Below, piece by piece: positions 22,879 to 34,374 of a stretch of 47,548 nt of DNA. This DNA comes from Ichthyophthirius multifiliis. Taxonomy: Eukaryota > Ciliophora > Oligohymenophorea > Hymenostomatida. The position numbers and the translations under genes are program-made. The notes beneath the pieces are model-generated. The model did no database searches and was not told the origin of the DNA. It worked only from the letters and a program-made list of their open reading frames with translations. The stretch is taken from the NCBI RefSeq assembly GCF_000220395.1, contig NW_004086402.1, positions 1 to 47,548 of the forward strand, written 5' to 3'. Every line of letters starts with the position of its first letter. Positions within the stretch are counted from its first letter, which is position 1.

Positions 22879-23838
22879 ATGTTAATATAAAAAAGTATAA
22901 TTTATATAAATAAAATAGATAATACAATAAGTATTTTAAGTTAAGTAAGGAATTAACTAATTTAATATATTTCACAGATAAAGCAATATAAAGAAAATAA
23001 AGAAAAATCTGCTGAAAAGTAGTCTTCTACAATAGTTTAATAGCAAATGTAAAAAAAATACATATCTATATATTTTATAAAAAAAAAATATAGTTAAAAA
23101 ACTATTGAATCATTATTAGATTTATTCAAATAAAAATTTAAAGAAATAGAAGATGAAAATTTATTTGAAATAAATTTAAGTATAAAGGAATCATTAAAAT
23201 TATTATAAAGAAATGAGGAATATTTTAAATGCAAAAAAAATAAAATAAAATCAAGCTAATTAGACTTATATCAAAAAGCTGGCTAAACCGTAATATAAAG
23301 ACAAAATATAGCATTATTTAAAAAATATGATTTTGAAAAAATAAATCAATATGGAGTTGCTTTTTTTGTTAAATAACAATAATAATAAACATACCAATAA
23401 AATTAGTAATAATAATAATCAAATTAAAATTAATAATTAAACATATATAGCCCTTTTAATAATTACAATAGAAAATTAAATAATTTAGATTATGATATTT
23501 AAGATATATAATGCTTTCCTATATTAAAAGATAATTAATATAATCTTACTTTCGCATATACTGAAGTTTTTAAAGAAATATCTTTATATTTAAAATATGT
23601 ATAAACTAATTTAGAAATTTCTTAATTTATGGACTTATTTTTGACTGATAATGTCAGCGGAACTACGTATAAGAAAATTTTTTATTTTGAAAAAGTTTTT
23701 AATTCATAAACTCTATGTTATTCATGTTAAAATTATATGCTTTATATTTCTCCGTAAAGGGGATTTTTACCACCGACAATTTATTATAATAATAGATTTT
23801 ATCATTAATAGTGTTTTATGGAAGGCGAAGAATTATGA
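22879..23838 (+). CDS. hypothetical Gln/Asn-rich protein
   Basis: A 319-codon open frame from ATG 22879 to TGA 23836-23838, or 304 residues if a likely 45-base in-phase intron (23048-23092, GTAAAA...TATAG) is removed. The middle has coiled-coil-like ESLLDLFKQKFKEIEDENLF, SLKLLQRNEEYFKCKKNKIK, a poly-Gln stretch coded mostly by TAA/TAG (23380-23440), then DIQCFPILKDNQYNLTFAYT and FMDLFLTDNVSGTTYKKIFY. The end has CYSCQNYMLYISPQRGF followed by HQQCF, a Cys-Cys-His-Cys spacing that could bind zinc. That is my inference only. No family recognised. It is well supported as a gene by codon texture and by the length of the frame. The true start may be later than the first ATG, because the sequence around 22880-22975 is itself intron-like. 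Confidence 0.55.
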
Positions 23839-25640
23839 GTTTAATTTGTATATTTATATTTTATTTTTTTAAGTATTTATATATTATATAAAATTATGTA
23901 TATTCCTTGTTTACTACACATTTCATAAATAATTATATTAATATATATAATATTATAATATTTTTATTATTCTTCAATTTTAAACTATTTAATAATTAAT
24001 TTTTAAATATTATTATTTAGTTAAATAATTAATCTAAATTAATTTTATAACAGTTGTAAATATTTCATATTATCAAAAACTCATATAAAAATATAAAATA
24101 AAAGTCTTTAAAACTAAAAAATGCATTAATTAAAATATAAATATATATAATATTAAAATTTGCAAAAAAATAAATTTTATGTATATTTAAAACAAAAAAG
24201 TTAAAGTTTAATAAAAAAAATAAAATAAAAATATTATATAACCGCATTAAAAACTAATCACTTATTATGTTAAGTTTAAATATTATTTTTTAATTTTGAT
24301 GAAAAATATTTATAAATTTCTGTTTTTATAAGTATTAAATAATAAAATTAATTTCATTAATATTATATTAAAAAATTATAATATATTAAAATAATATGTA
24401 ATTTATTATTTAGAATAAAAATAAATTAAAAGATATTAAAATTTTTTAAATTTTAAAAAGTATATCTATTATTATAATATTAAACATAAAAAAAATACAT
24501 GAAAAATTAAATTAAGATAATAATAATTAAATTATTATTATTAATAAATATGCATTAATTATTTTAAAAAAAAACTAAATGTATTTTTTTTTTTATTTGA
24601 AACAATATTTCAATATAAATAAATAATAATATTAATTTAAAATAAGTGAAAAATAACATTAATTTATTTTTTAAATTATATTTTTTTTAAATTATATAAA
24701 CTTTAAAAATTAAATATTTATTTATTAATATTTTTGTATATAATTTTAAAATAAGTTATTTACATGATTATATTTTTTTCTTCCTTTTATTTTTTGGCGC
24801 TTTTTTTATTTTTTTAAAATTAATTTTGTGGGAATTAATTTTTTTAAAAAAAAGGTAAGTAAAGGAATTCGAATATATTTTTTTTTAAATTTTGATTTTT
24901 TTAAATAAAATAGAATTTTTTATATAATTAAAATATATTGTATGCATATTAAAAATGTAATAAAAATATTTAAAAAATATATATAAAAAAACAAAAAAAA
25001 CAAAAAAAACTAATTTCAAAGCCTACTTCTATTTTTTTATTTAAAAAAGAAAAAAAATTAAAATTAAAATACAATTTCATTTCTAAAATAAAAAAATAAT
25101 TAAAATAAAAAATAATAATAATAAAATGAGCTTTTGTACATTACCTTTGCAACACTAATAACATTCTAAATGTATAAATATATTGTTAATTTATATTTAT
25201 ATAAAAAATAGAAATATAAGTATTTGAAGATTAAGAATATACTTTATAATCCAATAAAAACAAATATTAAGCAAATATTAATGAAAAAACTTACTTGAAC
25301 ACTACGAAAATAATATTACCATAAATTAAGAGTAATAAATATAAATATACTTAATTTTTTTATAGCTATTATAAAATTTATAATAAATATTTCTTTATTA
25401 AAAATATTTAAATATTTCTTTATAAAAATATTTTTAAATATTAATCGTTAATCTATAAAAAAAACACGCATATTTTAAAAATATAAATAAATATAAGCTT
25501 TAAAAAAAAATAAAAAAAAATAAAAAAAAAAACAAATAATTAATAACTTATAATTTATTAATAAAAATAATAAAAGTAACTATCCTTTATAAAATTGTGA
25601 AAAAAAGAAAATATAAAAATTGTGTTTTAACTTTTCAGAA
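23839..25640. other. AT-rich spacer, no gene seen
   Basis: About 1.8 kb of low-complexity sequence with repeated short A/T words. Short plus- and minus-strand ORFs here have only Lys/Asn/Ile/Phe composition. Confidence 0.6.
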
Positions 25641-26756
25641 ATGGATAAAAGCAAAAATTAAAATCAACAATAATTTGATACAATAGCAATTACTCACAAA
25701 AACGACAATTAAAAAAATCTTTAAATAAAAGAAGAAATAAAGAAAGGTAATTTATTAATCCAAATATGTTAAACAGATGAAAACTTTCCACAACTATTTA
25801 ATTAATAATATTTAGAAAAAAATATATAATACATATAATAAAAATAACTTTTATAGAAATAAAAAAGAAGAATTTTGCATTTAGATTAAATAAACAGTAT
25901 ATCTTTAGGAAAAAACAATAAATTGTATAATTTATTAGAAGATAATATTAGTAATTAAGATGATGAAAATAATAATAATGGGATTATAGAATACGAAAAA
26001 AATTTACTTCCTGCTTAAGTATAAAAAAAAAAAATAACATGTAAATGCAAAAAAAGTAAATGCTTAAAACTTTATTGCGATTGTTTTAATTCTTAAGGAT
26101 TTTGTTCCGATGAATGTACATGTGATGACTGTTTAAATAAAGCTGAAAAAAAAGAAAGAGATGAAGCAATTTAATAATTAGTTTAAAGAAATCCTGATGC
26201 ATTTAAGCCAAAAATATAATCATTATAAGTATTTTTTATTTTTTATTTTTTATTTTACTGTTTTAATAAAATAATTTAAAAATAGGATGAAAAAGATATT
26301 TATATTCATAATAGAGGATGTAATTGTAAAAAATCAGGATGTTAAAAAAAGTACTGTGAATGTTATAACAGAGGAGTAAAATGCAGTCTATATTGTAGAT
26401 GTGATTTATGTACAAATAGAGAACCTTCATATTATTTAGAAAAAAGATAAAAAAAGATAATTAAGTAAGAAAATCCTGAAAAAAATATTATTGGATTAGA
26501 AAACTTTAATACTAATTTATAAATTTAAAACATATAAATGCATACTTCATTAAATTTTAACAATAATAACAGCTTTGGATATATAAATACTGAGGAAGAG
26601 AAAAATTGGGATAAAGGAGGATTTTTTAGTAATAATTTTTCCCTTAATTTTGGAAAATGTATTAAAAATATAAATTTAAAAAATAACTTTGTCGATGATG
26701 GTTAGCCTGATGTTGATATATTGATTTAAAATGGTTAAGTAAAGAGGTTTTAATGA
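25641..26756 (+). CDS. CXC (tesmin/TSO1/LIN54-type) DNA-binding protein
   Basis: A 352-residue protein with one intron (26229-26285, 57 bases). ATG 25641, TGA 26754-26756. Two cysteine-rich CXC units are separated by a linker. The first is [20 protein letters not shown] then [13 protein letters not shown]. The linker includes [11 protein letters not shown], the short conserved RNPxAFxPKI spacer. The second is [20 protein letters not shown] then [15 protein letters not shown]. This two-CXC plus RNPxAF arrangement is the CRC domain of tesmin, TSO1 and LIN54, which binds CHR-type promoter elements (TTYRAA) and, within DREAM/MuvB complexes, controls cell-cycle genes. The role in this organism is inferred. 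The N-terminal 130 residues are Gln/Asn-rich and acidic. The C-terminal region is Asn-rich without a known domain. All zinc-binding cysteines I expect appear present. Confidence 0.93.
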
Positions 26757-27615
26757 AGGGGGAAAAAAAAAATATTTATTTTACAATCATAACTCATTTA
26801 ATATATATATATATATATATATTGTAATATAAAAATTATTTATTTTTCCTTTTACTTTTCAAAATAGAACTATAATATGTAAAAATAAAATATATTTTAT
26901 TTATTTAAGATTTTTAATTTATAATTAATTTTATTTTATTTCAATATTTATTATAATGTTTTTTATATAGAAATAATTATTATAAATTTATATTAATGAA
27001 TTAATTTTATCTTTAATATAATTAATTTTTAATTTATTATATATTTAATATGCTTTGTTATTTGCTTATTAAATATTTATGATTTTTATAATTAAATTAT
27101 AAAGAATATTTAATACATACAAATAACATTAGAATTATGTTTTTCATATATTTTAAATAATTACATATAACATAATTGTGTTTATTAAATTTTATATTTC
27201 TTTTAAATCCTCTATATAAATTTTATTAATTTTAATAAAAAAAAATGGTAATAGGCTGTTTATCAATTAAGTCAGATATATTTATAAAGCATATTAATAG
27301 AATTAACAATGAGAGAACGGAAAAAAGCCTGCAAATATGAATGTAAAATATGGATGATAATTTAAATTAAATTTTTATAATTTTTTTGTTAATTCCTAAT
27401 AAATAAATATAACGAAAATGCATATTAGTATATTAATAAATTAAATATACATCGAGATTCTCGAAAATTGAATGAGAAAAATAAGTATAAATTAATAAAG
27501 ATTATATATTATTAAATCTATTTATAGGAAAATATAGAAATAATAAGCTTTATATATAGTTAGTTTAATTGTATTAAAATATATATAAAATATTATAAAT
27601 AAGTTAATTTTTATA
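26757..27615. other. AT-rich spacer with one possible orphan exon
   Basis: Contains an (AT)n tract at about 26800-26822. A short, less AT-rich ORF at 27244-27339 (MVIGCLSIKSDIFIKHINRI...) could be a first exon of the gene at 27616, but I could not place a convincing intron between them. Confidence 0.4.
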
Positions 27616-28517
27616 ATGCAAAACAAAATAATATAAATAGGTGCATATATTGAAGAAAGAAAAACAGTTCATAAATAAGCCAGAATATTAAAAGCATCAA
27701 AAATAATTAGTAAAGGTGCAACTCCAAAAAACGAATGGTATATCTTTAAAATAAGAAATTAAAATTCTTAAAACTTAGTAATTTTTTTTTTTTTTTAAAT
27801 AATTAAAAAATAATAAGGATTATCCAAACATAAAAGATATCCCAATTTCACTAAGACTCTAAACTTTTCTACATAGTCAGTTAGCTATGTTAAGTCAATG
27901 AAATTTTCGATAAAATTATAGATGAAAGTTTTTTGCAGAAAGCATCATAATCAATTCAATAAACACTTCTGGCAGTCAATTATTAACATCAAATAATATT
28001 TTTAATAAAAAATTGAAAGCCGAAAACATATTATATAAAATTAAAAAACCTAGTAGATTTAGGAAATTTTATACCCTAACAATAAACTTACTTAAAAAAT
28101 AGGAACTTCTTATTAGAAAAAAATAAGATAATAATAAACATCATATTTAGAGATGAAGGGTTATTTTATAATGCGAGTAATTTTTACTATTTTTAAATAT
28201 ATAAGTTATAAGCTTATTTTTATTTATATATATTACTTTTTAATGGACATAACGATGTTAATATAATCGATAATGTAATAATTATGAAATATAATTTTGA
28301 TACTGAAGAACTAAATTAATTATATTTCAAAAGAGGCCAAAAATTTTATAAGAAAATTAATAGAAAATAAATTCTAAAAAAAAGATATTCAGCATTAGAT
28401 GCTATGTTTTAAAACATACTTCGGTAAAAAAAAAAATATAAAATTAAATTATAAATCACCTTTATTAATTAATTATTTTAAAAATATGAAGAACTTTACA
28501 GTTTTATTAATAATTGA
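27616..28517 (+). CDS. hypothetical protein, multi-exon
   Basis: Not recognised. It starts MQNKIIQIGAYIEERKTVHK, then KASKIISKGATPKNEWYIF. Three proposed GT...AG introns keep frame: one starting about 27778 and ending about 27817, one at about 27868-27913, and one at about 27974-28018. They lead through DYPNIKDIPISLRLQTFLH, ESFLQKASQSIQQTLLA and LKNLVDLGNFIPQQQTYLK to EKNKIIINIIFRDEGLFYNA, GHNDVNIIDNVIIMKYNFDT and KKRYSALDAMFQNILRQ, with TGA at 28515-28517. Introns 2 and 3 carry more G+C than usual, and the sequence they remove (HSQLAMLSQ, NEIFDKIIDE) is itself protein-like, so a frameshifted gene is an alternative reading. A segment around 28180-28250 is hydrophobic (YFYLYILLF). Confidence 0.4.
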
Positions 28518-29667
28518 ATATAATTTTTATATTTTATTTTTTTAGCAGAAAGAAATATTAATAAAAACAACATGGATATTTTTTATTAATAAGCCATCTT
28601 TAAAAAAAAAAAAAAAAATTAAAAGTTTTAAAATATATAGTTATGAATATATATAATAAATAATGAAGAGAAGATCTGATTTAAGGGTCGAAAAAATATT
28701 AAATTATGAATAAGAATAGAATAGTTAATGAAAAAAAAGTAAATAAAGTTATAATTAAAATATAAAAAAATAATTTTGGTTAAATTGAAGATATATAAAT
28801 ATTTTATTATATAATTTAAAATAAATTAAATTAATATATTAGAAATATGAATAATATTTATGGCTAAAATTAATATAAAAATATTTATAATGTAAAAATA
28901 AGATAAAAATGGCATTAATAAATTAAATAATTTAAAAGATTATTAATGTATTTTTAAATACTAAATAAATATATGTAATGCATTATTTTAATATTTATTA
29001 ATATAAAATAAATATATATAAAAAAAAAAAAATTTAAAAATAAAAAGTAAAAAAATAGAAAATATTAATAATTATAATCATTAAAAAAAAAATATATATA
29101 TATTAAAGATTTTATATAATTGGAAGAGTTAAAGAAAAGAGTATAATTATAATTGTTAAAAAAAAATAAAAATTAAAAATCATATTTCTATTTAAAAATT
29201 AAAAAAATTATATAAAAATAAATAAATAAAATAAAATTAAAAATAAATATATATTATATATATATAATATATTTATATAATTAATTTTATATATATTTAT
29301 ATTTAAATAAATAAATATATTTTTTTTCATTTTTCTTATTTAATTTCTTTTTTGTTTATAAAAATAATATTTAATATATAATATATATATATATATATAA
29401 AATATTTAAAACTTTATAATTATTTTAAATATATACAAAAATTTAAATATTAATATTTTTATATAATTTCATTATTTAATTTTTTTTTAATAAATTAATA
29501 TATTATTTATTATCAGAAATATAATTAAAATATTTATAGAAAAAAATCTATTGTATAACTAAATATATATTTTATATTATATATAAACACTTACAAAATA
29601 ATAATATTAATATATATACTTATATAATTAAATTAATTTTCATTATAAAAAAAAAATTAATCTTATA
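28518..29667. other. AT-rich spacer
   Basis: Low-complexity sequence with A runs and a (TA)n near 29381-29400. No supported gene. Confidence 0.6.
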
Positions 29668-31558
29668 ATGTATATTGATAGTAGCGATTCAGTTCGAAAA
29701 TCCGGTTCAAGAGCTTTGCAAAGGAAAAAATCATCATTTTGTCCAAAGAACTAAAGTCTTAAACATGAATAAATGCCATAATATGTTGATGATTTTTAAG
29801 TATTTAAAGACGATCCTAATCTCTTATATTATAAGGATCATTTTGAGATACGTACAAGTGCTTTTTATAATTAATTATAGCATATTTAAAAAATAGAGAA
29901 TAGTTTGGAAGATTTTGCGAAAGGTAAAAAAAAAAACAAAAAAAAACAAAAACAAAAACAAAACAAAGAATAGGATACTAAAAATAAGGATTCAATATCC
30001 TTGGAGATTATTTAATTTACAGAGAATGGGCTCCATGTGCTTAAGAAGTATATTTATGTGGAGATTTTAATAATTGGGATAAAAAACAATACCCTTTAAC
30101 TCGCGATAATTTTGGAAACTGGGAAATCAAGCTTCCTTTAATAAATGATAGTCCAATAATACCTCACAACTCTAAGATTAAAATTCACATATTGAATGCT
30201 AAAAACCAATGGGTAGACCGAATTCCCGTTTGGTCTAGAAAATTAATGCAAAACGAAGAAACAAAAGGTTTTGATGCAGTTTTTTGGTGGCCATCTAAAA
30301 GTTATGTTTTCAGAAATCCAAAACCAGAACCTACCCGAGCTCTCAAAATTTACGAATGTCATATTGGAATGGCTGGCTAAGAACCGAGAGTTCACACATT
30401 TAACGAGTTTACAGAAAAAATACTTCCCAGAATTTAAAAATTAGGGTATAATACTATATAAATAATGGCAGTGGCTGAGCATGCTTATTATGGCTCATTT
30501 GGATATCATGTAACGAATTTATTCGCTATATCTTCTCGTTTTGGAACTCCAGAAGACTTTAAAATATTAGTAGATACTGCACATGGAATGGGAATTCATG
30601 TATTAATAGATTTAGTGCATTCTCATGCAAGCAAAAATGTGAATGATGGATTCAATGAATGGGATGGAACTGAGTTTTAATATTTCCATGATGGATAAAA
30701 AGGAAATCACACAGGATGGGACTCAAAAATTTACAATTATGGAAAATGGGAAGTTTTAAGACTTCTTTTATCAAATATTTCATGGTTTATGGAAGAATAT
30801 GATGTAGATGGATTCAGATTTGATGGAGTTACTTCTATGCTTTATTCACATCATGGCTTAGGTAAAGGATTTACAGGAGGCTATCATGAATATTTTAATG
30901 AAAATGTAGAAATAGAAAGCTTAGTTTATCTTATGCTTGCAAACAAATTAATTCATTCGATTTATAAAGATGCTATTAGTATTGCTGAGGATGTTTCCGG
31001 ATATCCCACTTTATGTAGAAGCATTTTAGAAGGAGGAATCGGGTTCGATTATAGATTATAAATGGCAGTCCCTGACAAATGGATTCAATTATTAAAAGAA
31101 AAAAGTGATGAAGAATGGAATATAAAAGATATGGTATGGACTCTTATTAATAGACGAAGCGATGAAAAGTGTATTGTTTATGCCGAAAGTCATGATTAGG
31201 CACTTGTGGGAGATAAGACTTTATCTATGTGGCTTTTTGATAAAGATATTTATGATAAAATGAGTACTACTATTCAAGAAACATTTGTTGTTAATAGAGG
31301 TATTGCTTTACATAAAATGATTAGATTAATTACTATTGCTTTAGGAGGAGAAGTATAGAATATATATTATTTTTTATAATATGATTTTATAGGGTTACCT
31401 TAATTTTATGGGAAATGAATTTGGACACCCTGAATGGATAGATTTTCCTAGAGAATAGAATGGATGGAGTTATAATTATTGTAGAAGATAATGGAATTTA
31501 GTTGATAATAGTTTATTAAGATATTAATATTTAAATGTTAATTATATTTATAGTTTAA

Positions 31559-31591
<33 letters not shown>

Positions 31592-32090
31592 TATTCTTAT
31601 AAAAATAGAATTTTGATAAAGAAATGATTTTATTAGAATAAAAATTCTAATTTTTATTTTCTAAAAATAAATATATTTCTAGATAACATGAGGAAGATAA
31701 AGTTATAGTTTTTGAAAGAGATAATTTGCTTTTTGTTTTTAACTTCCATCCTACTAAATCATATGAAAAATATTTGATTGGAACTAGTCTAAGAGATGAT
31801 CTTTTGATTATTTTAGACACCGATGATGTTTATTATTTTTTAATATATACTTAAATAAATTCAATAATATATATTTTTTAAAATAGCCACATTTCGGTGG
31901 ACATGATAGAGTCAGAGCAGGGCATGATGTGCCTTTTAAATTAACTGGATAATGTGTTGATGGAAGGGATAATAGCATTTATCTATATATTCCTTCAAGA
32001 TGTGCAATTGTTTTAAGTGATTAAAAAAGTGTTTTTGAATATTGTGACCAAAAAAAAAATTATTAAGTTGAGAAAGCTTGGTTATATATA
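29668..32090 (+). CDS. GBE1: 1,4-alpha-glucan (glycogen) branching enzyme
   Basis: A GH13 family enzyme making alpha-1,6 branches in glycogen or amylopectin. ATG 29668 opens [24 protein letters not shown]48 segment follows ([20 protein letters not shown]), then [54 protein letters not shown], and [19 protein letters not shown] with nucleophile Asp at about residue 374. Next come the acid/base Glu in ISIAEDVSG, the AESHDQALVGDKT transition-state block, [20 protein letters not shown], and C-terminal [18 protein letters not shown] and [13 protein letters not shown]. Introns are 29934-29968, 31353-31392, 31537-31608 (mostly TA repeat) and 31828-31886. All catalytic blocks are present. The end is uncertain: the frame stays open past [17 protein letters not shown] into low-complexity sequence without a prompt TGA, so a further intron and exon are possible (see 32297-32800). 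Confidence 0.95.
31558..31586. repeat. (AT)n inside a branching-enzyme intron
   Basis: A TA repeat of about 14 units within intron 31537-31608. Confidence 0.85.
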
Positions 32091-32296
32091 ATAATTATTA
32101 TTATATATCTGAAATTTATTATTTTATCAAAAATAAAATATAATAAATATTTTAATATATATTTTTTTTAATATTCCATATTTTTTTTTTAATAATTTTT
32201 TTATTTTTTTCTAAAAATTTAATTAATTATAAATTTTAAAAACAAAAATTCAAATATAAATTTTTTCCTTTTATTTTTATTGTTTTCAAAAAAAGG

Positions 32297-32800
32297 AATT
32301 ATTTAAAATTTACAAAGGAACAGAAGGAATTATAGATAATTCTAGCCAACTATTAAAGCAAAATTTAACTAGTTACAGATGTAATCCTTTAGAATTAAAA
32401 AATTAAATATTATATGATTTAATTTTTTCCCTTAAGATTTACTCCCCGTCTAAAATACACAAGCAAGGGATAATATTAGAAACACAACAAGTAAATACGC
32501 CAAGAAATAATCCTAAATAATAGCAAGTTAAGCAAGGCCAATAATTTGAAGCATAATAATTAATATCTTCTAAGATTTAAATAAATTAATCTTCTTATAT
32601 ATTGAAATTTTTCAACTCTAAAGGAAAATAAATTTCATATTAATTGCTATAACCATTTAAAGCTTTATTACCTATGGCTGTAAATTTAAAAGTGATTTTA
32701 TTGTTTGATAAATCAACTTTTTTTGAAAGTTCAGAAGGTGAAAGATATATTTGGTTTTTAAATTTTTATTATTTTATTTATTATAATTATTATTATAAAT
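32297..32800 (+). CDS. unassigned coding-like stretch after branching enzyme
   Basis: Read with the ciliate code, one frame is clearly protein-like: ELFKIYKGTEGIIDNSSQLL, NLTSYRCNPLELKNQILYDL, IYSPSKIHKQGIILETQQ, VNTPRNNPKQQQVKQGQQFE, then YILKFFNSKGKQISYQLLQP and KSTFFESSEGERYIW, followed by a probable intron (about 32753-32803) and a short tail. No in-frame ATG precedes it. It follows an AAG, so it looks like an internal or last exon. The nearest gene on its strand is the branching enzyme, but the AG at 32295-32296 does not join it in phase to the last certain exon. It could be a C-terminal extension of that enzyme, or a separate gene whose first exon I cannot see. No family recognised. Confidence 0.45.
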
Positions 32801-32809
32801 AAGTAGCCA

Positions 32810-34374
32810 TTATCAGTTTTTAAAAATTAACATAAATTTTCAACTTTTACTATTGTTTTATTATTTTATAATTTAAAATATAATTTATTCTTATTTTTAT
32901 ATAAAATTAAATAAGAAAATTTATATTTAAAAATTCAATAATAATTTTTTTTTTTAATTAAAATAGAATGTTTTCTTAATTTTTAAAAATAACAAATTTA
33001 TTTAATGTGTTTTTTAAATAAATAAATAAAAAAAATTTAATCATAAAAAAATATTATATTGATATTAAAAAATTTAACAAAATATATTATAATTATCAAT
33101 AAAAAAATAAATAAAAATACATATTGTTATTTACTTTTTAATTTTTAATATTTAATAAAAAAATTAATAACAAACAATTTAATCAAAAATATTACTTCAA
33201 ATCGCATTTTCATAATAGCATAATTCTCAAAAAAAAAAAGCATTAAATATTCTCCTTACAAATAAAATAATGAAAAATAAAATTAATTTGAATTATATAA
33301 ACAGATAGATTTATAAATTAATGGAATAAATTTAATAAAAGCAAGAGTCAAATTAAATACACTTAAAATATTCATTATTTTTACAAAGCATTATATAATA
33401 AAAAAAAGCAAGTTTAATATTTTTAAGGAAAATTTAAAAAATAATTTTATGAAAAAACTAGAAATATCTAAGAATAACATAAATTATAAAGTTAATGTTT
33501 AGATATGAAAACAGAAAAACAAAAAAATTAAAAAAACTATTTTTGAAAAAAATAAAATAATAAATATATAAAAAACTTTAATTAAATGGCATTTTATGAA
33601 AACAAAATCAAGAAATAACTGTTTTCTTTTGAAAAAAAGGAATAAAATATATATATATTATAACAATACCATATTACTGATATTTATAAAAGATATTAGA
33701 ATAAAATAAAATTTTGAGCATTTAAATAATTTAAAAAAAAAAAAATCTGTTTTTGAAAAATATTTTATTAAAATTTATTTAGGTATCTAAATAAAAATAA
33801 AAAAAAGTTTTATAGTTTAATAAAAACAATTTTTAAGTGATTATAAATTCGAATAATCAAATATATTTTAATAATATAAAGAGAGATAAAATATATTTAT
33901 ATCTTTTAGGATTAATATATAATTTATTTATAAATAAAAAATTAATATATTTATACTATATTGTTTGTTCAAAATAGCTACTGTATTAAATTAGTATATT
34001 TATATTTTTTTATTATAAATAAATTTAGTATAAGTAAATAAAAACTAAATAAAATAATGTTTAGTAAATTTATAATAAAGATGTTATTTATTTTAGTGTT
34101 ATGAATAAAAAAATAAATTTTAAATAGACAAAGATAAAAATATTTCAAAAATTAAAACCAATAATCATATAATCAAAATAAATAAAAATATTAAATAAAT
34201 AAATTAATCATAATATAATTATGAACTAATATATAAATTGTATAAATAAAATAATAAAATTAATGAAAAATAAGAAATAATAGTTAAATAATATCAAAAT
34301 AAATAAAAAAAAATATAAAATAATATCATATATATATTTCTATTAAAAATATTTAATAAAAAAAAATTAAAAAA
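32810..34374. other. AT-rich spacer upstream of MBL-CNB copy 2
   Basis: Low-complexity sequence. No supported gene on either strand. Confidence 0.6.

Noticed and set aside
9271-31061. Standard-code stop codons inside conserved genes taken as pseudogene evidence
   Set aside because: TAA and TAG fall at Gln positions of conserved proteins in every gene, so this is the ciliate code, not decay.
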